A stretch of 64,000 nucleotides of DNA from CBDBJQ01 sp965206405 (GTDB lineage Bacteria; Pseudomonadota; Alphaproteobacteria; UBA8366): assembly GCA_965206405.1 (NCBI GenBank), contig CBDBJQ010000006.1:868001-932000 (forward strand), in the 5' to 3' direction. The notes under the pieces were generated by a model, which did not search any database, was not told where the DNA came from, and was given only the letters and a program-made list of their open reading frames with translations. This document shows positions 59,946 to 64,000 of the stretch, piece after piece. The position numbers and the translations under genes were made by a program. Every line of letters starts with the position of its first letter. The stretch's first letter is position 1.

Positions 59946-61295
59946 ATGAAAATGCCGCATCGCCATCCCCGCCAATCCAGCCCCGGCCAATCCAGCCCCG
60001 GCCAATCCAGCTTTGGCAGATTCCGTCCTGGCCGCCGCTTTCTTGTTCTGGCGCCGGTTCTGCTGGCGCTGTGTGGGCTGGTAGCGTCGCCCGACGCGCG
60101 TGCCCAGGATCCGATGCGCATTGCGGCGATCGTCAATGACAACGTCATTTCCGTTTATGATCTCGACAATAGGGTCCGCTTGATTTTTGCCGATGCGGGA
60201 CTCGACGAGAATCCCGAAGCCGCCACCCAGATACGTCCCGGTGTGTTGCAGAACATGATCAGGGAGCAACTTCAGATCGAGGAGGCAGCTCGGCTCGGCA
60301 TCACAGTGACGAATCAGAGTATCACGGCGACGCTGGCTTCGCTGGCGAAGGGCGCCGATATGACCCTGGAAGAACTGGACAAGCTGTTTCAGGAGCGCAA
60401 CATAGACAAGCAAGCTCCGCGACGGCAGATCCGGGCTCGGATTTCGTGGTCGGGGATCGTCGACGAGGTTCTGCGCGAACGCATCTCGATAGGCGAGGAT
60501 GATGTCGACAGGGAGATCGCGCGCCTTGCCACGCTGAAAGGCAAGGCGCGGATGCGTCTTTCCGAGATTTTTCTTTCGGTCAGGTATACCCGCGAAGCTG
60601 CTCAGGTGCGTCGGTCCGCCGAGCGGATTTTTCAGCAGCTGGGGCAGGGTGCCCGGTTTTCCTCCCTGGCTCGGGAATTTTCCCAAAGCGCCAGTGCTGC
60701 CCTTGGTGGCAATATCGGTTATGTCGCCGCTGGAGAGCTGTCGCCGGGAATCGAGGAGGTGCTCGATCGCCTGAAACCGGGGCATGTGTCGCCGCCGATC
60801 CGCAGTCTTGCCGGCTATCACATATATCTCCTGCACTCCCGTCGCCCCGGCGGAACGGAAACACCGCAGGATCTCACCATCACCTACCGGCAACTGTTCT
60901 ACAGCCTGCCGTTCTCGGCTCCGAAGGCGGAATTCGAGGCGTTGCGCGAGTCGATCAAGGAAACCCGGACAGAGATCAATCGCTGCGAGGATGTCGTGCC
61001 CGTTGGCCGCAAAAGCGGTGGTGAGGGCATGGAGGTATTGCAGGAGGTCATGGCAAGCCAGGTGGCGCCGACGATATGGGAAATTCTTAGCGGTCTTGAT
61101 CCTCATGAACCAAGCAAGCCGGTCCGCATGGAGAACGGTTTTCTTCTGGTTACCGTGTGTAGCCGGTCCGACGGTGTCGGTGGGTCGAACAGGATGGCGG
61201 TTACGGAACGTCTGAAGCGTGTTGCGCTCGACGCACTCGCCCGCCGCTACATGGAGGATCTCCGGCGCCAGGCCTTCGTCGATATCCGGCTATGA
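59946..61295 (+). CDS. surA: Periplasmic chaperone SurA (parvulin-type isomerase)
   Basis: Chaperone for outer-membrane barrels such as LptD. The 449-residue product has an unusually long signal-peptide n-region with three QSS(P/F)G pentapeptides from a 15-bp repeat, then the hydrophobic core FLVLAPVLLALCGLV, cleavage near ARAQ, the SurA N domain (MRIAAIVNDNVISVYDLDNR) and one clear parvulin domain (about 205-305, IFLSVRYT... GGNIGYVAAGELSPGIEEVL). The C-terminal part may be a degenerate second domain. pdxA and rsmA follow as in many proteobacteria. Confidence 0.9.
   Translation: MKMPHRHPRQSSPGQSSPGQSSFGRFRPGRRFLVLAPVLLALCGLVASPDARAQDPMRIAAIVNDNVISVYDLDNRVRLIFADAGLDENPEAATQIRPGVLQNMIREQLQIEEAARLGITVTNQSITATLASLAKGADMTLEELDKLFQERNIDKQAPRRQIRARISWSGIVDEVLRERISIGEDDVDREIARLATLKGKARMRLSEIFLSVRYTREAAQVRRSAERIFQQLGQGARFSSLAREFSQSASAALGGNIGYVAAGELSPGIEEVLDRLKPGHVSPPIRSLAGYHIYLLHSRRPGGTETPQDLTITYRQLFYSLPFSAPKAEFEALRESIKETRTEINRCEDVVPVGRKSGGEGMEVLQEVMASQVAPTIWEILSGLDPHEPSKPVRMENGFLLVTVCSRSDGVGGSNRMAVTERLKRVALDALARRYMEDLRRQAFVDIRL
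59971..60015 (+). repeat. 15-bp tandem repeat at the surA N-terminus
   Basis: GCCAATCCAGCCCCG occurs twice identically (59971-59985, 59986-60000) and a third copy ends CTTTG (60001-60015). It encodes QSSPG, QSSPG and QSSFG in the signal-peptide n-region. Confidence 0.9.
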
Positions 61296-61311
61296 GTCCC
61301 AGTATCCGGTG

Positions 61312-62334
61312 ATGAGTCCTCTCTCCACGGTACTCACGATGGGCGAACCCGCCGGTATTGGTGGGGAAATCACGCTCGCGGCCTGGCGCGATCGCCAGGA
61401 TGCAAAACTCCTGCCTTTCCTCGTCATTGACGATCCGGGACGCTTGGAGCGGCTTGCAGCCCGACTCGGATGGCAGGTCCCGGTCCGTATCGTGGCGTCC
61501 TGTGAGGAAGCAGCCGCGGTGTTCGATACGTCACTGCCTGTGTTGCCGCTGTCGCTGGCGGTGGACGTGGCGCCGGGACAGCCGGACAGCCGGAACTGTG
61601 TCGGCGTCCTGGAGTCGATCAACCGGGCCGTCGCGCTGGCATCGGAAGGCCAGATCTCGGCGTTGGTCACCAACCCGATCCACAAGGCGGTTATGCACGA
61701 AGGTGGGTTTCCCCATGCCGGTCATACCGAATACCTCGCCGAGCTTGCGGCACGACCCTGCCGTCCGGTGATGATGCTGTCCTGTCCGGAACTGCGGGTG
61801 GTCCCTGTCACCGTTCACGTAGCGCTTGTCGACGCGATTGCGTCCCTGTCCGCTGCGGCAATCGTCGAAACGGCAGAGATAGTACTCCGTGCATTGCGCG
61901 AGGATTTTGCGGTCGAGAACCCAAGCCTCGCCGTTGCAGGTCTCAACCCGCATGCCGGCGAGAATGGCCTGCTCGGCGAGGAGGAGAGACAGGTGATTGC
62001 ACCGGCGGTGGTGCAGCTGCAACAGGCGGGGCATCGGGTCGTTGGGCCTTTGCCCGCCGATTCCCTGTTCCATCAACAGGCCCGGGAGATCTATGATACC
62101 GTCCTGTGTATGTATCACGACCAAGCGTTGATCCCGCTCAAGACCATCAACTTTTCGCAAGGGGTAAATACCACCCTCGGCCTGCCTTTTGTCCGCACCT
62201 CGCCGGACCATGGCACGGCATTCGACATCGCCGGCAGTGGCACTGCCGATGCGGCTAGCCTTGTTGCTGCGATCCGGCTCGCCGATGTAATGGCGCGAAA
62301 CCGGTCTATGGCACAGAGCCGGGCTGTGGCATAG
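61312..62334 (+). CDS. pdxA: 4-hydroxythreonine-4-phosphate dehydrogenase
   Basis: NAD-dependent step of the DXP-dependent vitamin B6 route. The 340-residue product has VLTMGEPAGIGGEITLAAW, ALVTNPIHKAVM, FPHAGHTEYLAEL and MYHDQALIPLKTINFSQGVN with the metal-binding histidines, then TSPDHGTAFDIAGSG. ATG 61312 is chosen; a decoy ATGAGTCC 20 bp earlier overlaps the surA stop and closes after six codons. Its own stop codon lies in the second copy of an 18-bp repeat. Confidence 0.94.
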   Translation: MSPLSTVLTMGEPAGIGGEITLAAWRDRQDAKLLPFLVIDDPGRLERLAARLGWQVPVRIVASCEEAAAVFDTSLPVLPLSLAVDVAPGQPDSRNCVGVLESINRAVALASEGQISALVTNPIHKAVMHEGGFPHAGHTEYLAELAARPCRPVMMLSCPELRVVPVTVHVALVDAIASLSAAAIVETAEIVLRALREDFAVENPSLAVAGLNPHAGENGLLGEEERQVIAPAVVQLQQAGHRVVGPLPADSLFHQQAREIYDTVLCMYHDQALIPLKTINFSQGVNTTLGLPFVRTSPDHGTAFDIAGSGTADAASLVAAIRLADVMARNRSMAQSRAVA

Positions 62335-62344
62335 AGCCGGGCTG
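62309..62344 (+). repeat. 18-bp duplication over the pdxA stop codon
   Basis: TGGCACAGAGCCGGGCTG (62309-62326) is followed by TGGCATAGAGCCGGGCTG (62327-62344). The single C-to-T difference turns CAG into the TAG that ends pdxA. Confidence 0.85.
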
Positions 62345-62354
62345 TATCTCAGGT

Positions 62355-63254
62355 GTGACCACGGACAGCGACGCTTCTCTGGATCCGGTGCGGCAGGCAA
62401 TCGAGCGGCTGCCTCCTCTGCGCGAGACGATCGCGGCTTCCGGCCTGTCGGCCCGCAAGTCGCTCGGCCAGCACTTTCTTCTCGATCTGAACCTGACCCA
62501 GCGCATTGCCCGCGCAGCCTCGCATCGCACCGAAGGCACGATCGTCGAGATCGGCCCGGGGCCGGGCGGCCTGACCCGCGCTCTCCTTGCCACGGGAGCG
62601 CCGCGTGTCATTGCGATCGAACGCGACCGGCGGTGTTTGCCGGCTCTCGCTTCCCTGGTCGAGGCTTCCGCCGGGCGGTTGCGCGTGGTCGAAGAAGACG
62701 CTCGCCGGATCGATCTCGAGTCACTCGGCCCGGCGCCCCGCAGTATCGTCGCCAACCTGCCATACAACGTGGCGGCCCGCCTGCTCGTGAGGTGGCTCGC
62801 CCAGGCGGACTCCTTTGCCGAGATGATCCTGATGTTCCAGCGGGAAGTAGCCGACCGGATTGTCGCTACGCCCGGCAGCAAGATCTATGGCCGACTGTCG
62901 GTGATCTGCAATTGGTGCTGTCATACCCGCAAGCTATTCGAGGTTCCCGCACGGGCCTTCACACCGGTACCGAAGGTGGATGCGGGCGTGGTTTCGCTGA
63001 CACCGCAGCGCCGTCTGCCGAAACCAGCCTTCGCCACTCTCGAGGCTGTCACCGCTGCCGCTTTCGGCCAGCGCCGCAAGACTCTACGACGCGCGCTTGC
63101 AACCCTTCCTGTCGACGCAGACCAACTTCTCTCAGCGGCGGAAATCGACGGCGGCCGCCGAGCCGAGACGCTGGCGGTCGAGGAGTTTGCCCGCCTGGCG
63201 CGGGCTTTCGAGGAAACTGGCGCTGCGCCCGACGCTGCAACCGAAAGGCAATGA
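62355..63254 (+). CDS. rsmA: 16S rRNA (adenine1518/1519-N6) dimethyltransferase
   Basis: KsgA-type enzyme that dimethylates two adenines near the 3' end of 16S rRNA. The 299-residue product has SARKSLGQHFLLDLNLTQRI, the SAM loop TIVEIGPGPGGLTRALLA, the acceptor motif VANLPYNVAARLL and FTPVPKVDAGVVSL. GTG 62355 follows CTCAGGT. It ends 2 bp before the convergent gmk stop. Confidence 0.95.
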   Translation: MTTDSDASLDPVRQAIERLPPLRETIAASGLSARKSLGQHFLLDLNLTQRIARAASHRTEGTIVEIGPGPGGLTRALLATGAPRVIAIERDRRCLPALASLVEASAGRLRVVEEDARRIDLESLGPAPRSIVANLPYNVAARLLVRWLAQADSFAEMILMFQREVADRIVATPGSKIYGRLSVICNWCCHTRKLFEVPARAFTPVPKVDAGVVSLTPQRRLPKPAFATLEAVTAAAFGQRRKTLRRALATLPVDADQLLSAAEIDGGRRAETLAVEEFARLARAFEETGAAPDAATERQ

Positions 63255-63256
63255 TG

Positions 63257-63949
63257 TCAGGGAGACGAGCCTGACATCTTCTCGATCAGGGCCGGCAGAC
63301 CAGATCGGCGCTGACGCCGGAGGCGTTCGGCGTTGAGAATCGCGGTTGCGTCGGCAACCGTCTGTTTGAGGGTGTGGTTGACGATCACGAAATCGTAATC
63401 ACTGCAATGAGCGATCTCTGCCGGCGCGTTGCGCATGCGCTCGGCGATGACTTCCGGCGAATCCTGGCCGCGCGCCGTCAGCCGGCGCTCGAGTTCGGCC
63501 ATCGACGGCGGCAGGATGAACAGGCTGACGGCATCGTCGTGGAGTTTTTCGGTCAACTGCCGCGCGCCATGCCACTCGACTTCGAACAGGATATCTCTGC
63601 CGGCCTCGATGCTTTCGAGGACGTCGCCCTTTGGCGTGCCGTAGTAGTGGCCGAATACTTCGGCTGTTTCGAGAAACCGGCCGCTTTCGTCGCCTTCACG
63701 GAATGTGTTGCGGTCGATGAAGAAATAGTCCTTGCCTTCGATCTCTTTGGGTCGCTGGGGGCGTGTCGTTACCGAGACGGAGAGGGAAATGTTGCTTTCG
63801 TGCTCAATGATGCTCCGGGTGACGGTGGTTTTTCCTGTACCGGAGGCCGAGGAGATGATGAACAGGAGGCCACGCCGCGCTTCGTCGATGAGCGGCTCCT
63901 CTACGAACCCGCCAGGTCGCTCCCGCGTACCGCTACTCACTGTTGTCAT
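63257..63949 (-). CDS. gmk: Guanylate kinase
   Basis: Converts GMP to GDP with ATP. The 230-residue product has the P-loop region FIISSASGTGKTT (about 31-42), slightly changed from the usual S-(G/P)-S-G-(A/V)-GK, then SVSVTTRPQRPKEIEGKDYF, FVEVFGHYYG-like AEVFGHYYGTPKGDV, DILFEVEWHGARQL and FILPPSMAELERRL. The first 25 residues are a non-conserved extension. Short tandem repeats lie upstream. Convergent with rsmA. Confidence 0.94.
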   Translation of the reverse strand: MTTVSSGTRERPGGFVEEPLIDEARRGLLFIISSASGTGKTTVTRSIIEHESNISLSVSVTTRPQRPKEIEGKDYFFIDRNTFREGDESGRFLETAEVFGHYYGTPKGDVLESIEAGRDILFEVEWHGARQLTEKLHDDAVSLFILPPSMAELERRLTARGQDSPEVIAERMRNAPAEIAHCSDYDFVIVNHTLKQTVADATAILNAERLRRQRRSGLPALIEKMSGSSP

Positions 63950-63994
63950 TGCAAGATTGTCATTGCGGGGAGATTTTGCGGGGAGATTTGCGGG
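63943..63994. repeat. 13-14-bp tandem repeats upstream of gmk
   Basis: TTGTCATTGC occurs at 63943-63952 and 63957-63966 (14-bp period), the first copy reaching into the gmk start. GCGGGGAGATTT then occurs at 63965-63976 and 63978-63989, with GCGGG at 63990-63994 (period 13, then 12). Two overlapping repeat series thus fill the first 45 bp upstream of gmk. Confidence 0.75.
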
Positions 63995-64000
63995 TCCCGT

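Noticed and set aside
59904..61106. Minus-strand open frame of 400 codons across surA
   Set aside because: Antisense of a clear parvulin-type chaperone gene; no motifs.
61292..61312. ATG at 61292 as the pdxA start
   Set aside because: It closes after six codons in its own frame; the real start is the second ATGAGTCC at 61312.

Overview
The window is about 64 kb of GC-rich chromosomal DNA, almost certainly from an alphaproteobacterium, probably Rhodospirillales-like (inference from gene content, not from a search). The pointers are an ATP12-type F1-ATPase chaperone, the short DnaA-related protein HdaA, a DinB with an N-terminal zinc finger, a zinc-free long S14, adk directly after secY, and a propionyl-CoA carboxylase pair. 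No phage, insertion sequence, plasmid function or CRISPR array was seen.

Layout. (1) 1-255: the start of an unrecognised minus-strand gene running off the left edge. (2) 275-16931: one co-directional run starting at a strong sigma70-type promoter: rpsL-rpsG-fusA-tuf, the whole S10 cluster, the whole spc cluster, secY and adk, with no gap above about 55 bp. (3) 16947-19463: a second promoter and rpsM-rpsK-rpoA-rplQ. (4) 19.5-24.6 kb: htrA/degP-like protease, rarA, crcB, an RluC-type pseudouridine synthase and an ATP12 chaperone. (5) 24.7-29.7 kb: propionyl-CoA carboxylase beta and alpha subunits, with a small 2TM protein and a threonine aldolase between them. (6) 29.7-38.1 kb: lipB, tRNA-Leu(GAG), mgtE, a phosphodiesterase, a CinA/MoaB-type protein, a ROK sugar kinase, dinB and a 2-hydroxyacid dehydrogenase. 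(7) 38.1-45.8 kb: aspS, rnd, ppx-ppk and sixA. (8) 45.8-53.7 kb: an atypical SDR, hdaA, an AI-2E/PerM permease, a CDP-alcohol phosphatidyltransferase, a DUF2066-type exported protein, divergent purM-purN, a 44-residue membrane protein, ndk and holC. (9) 53.7-64 kb: pepA, then lptF-lptG-lptD-surA-pdxA-rsmA and convergent gmk.

How the genes fit together. The left third is the translation and transcription core. The pcc genes carboxylate propionyl-CoA. ppk and ppx make and degrade polyphosphate. HdaA controls DnaA activity. The lptFG-lptD-surA run joins lipopolysaccharide export with the periplasmic chaperone that helps fold LptD.

Most unusual signals. First, ribosomal proteins L3, S5 and L15 carry long, mostly acidic, low-complexity C-terminal tails. 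Second, short in-frame tandem repeats, mostly with a 15-bp period, recur at the ends of unrelated genes (rplC, rpsE, rluC, the phosphatidyltransferase, surA, lptD, pdxA) and just past the 3' end of the hydroxyacid dehydrogenase; a 13-14-bp series lies upstream of gmk. Third, htrA and purM lack a convincing canonical start codon where one is expected. The rest of the window is ordinary housekeeping DNA.
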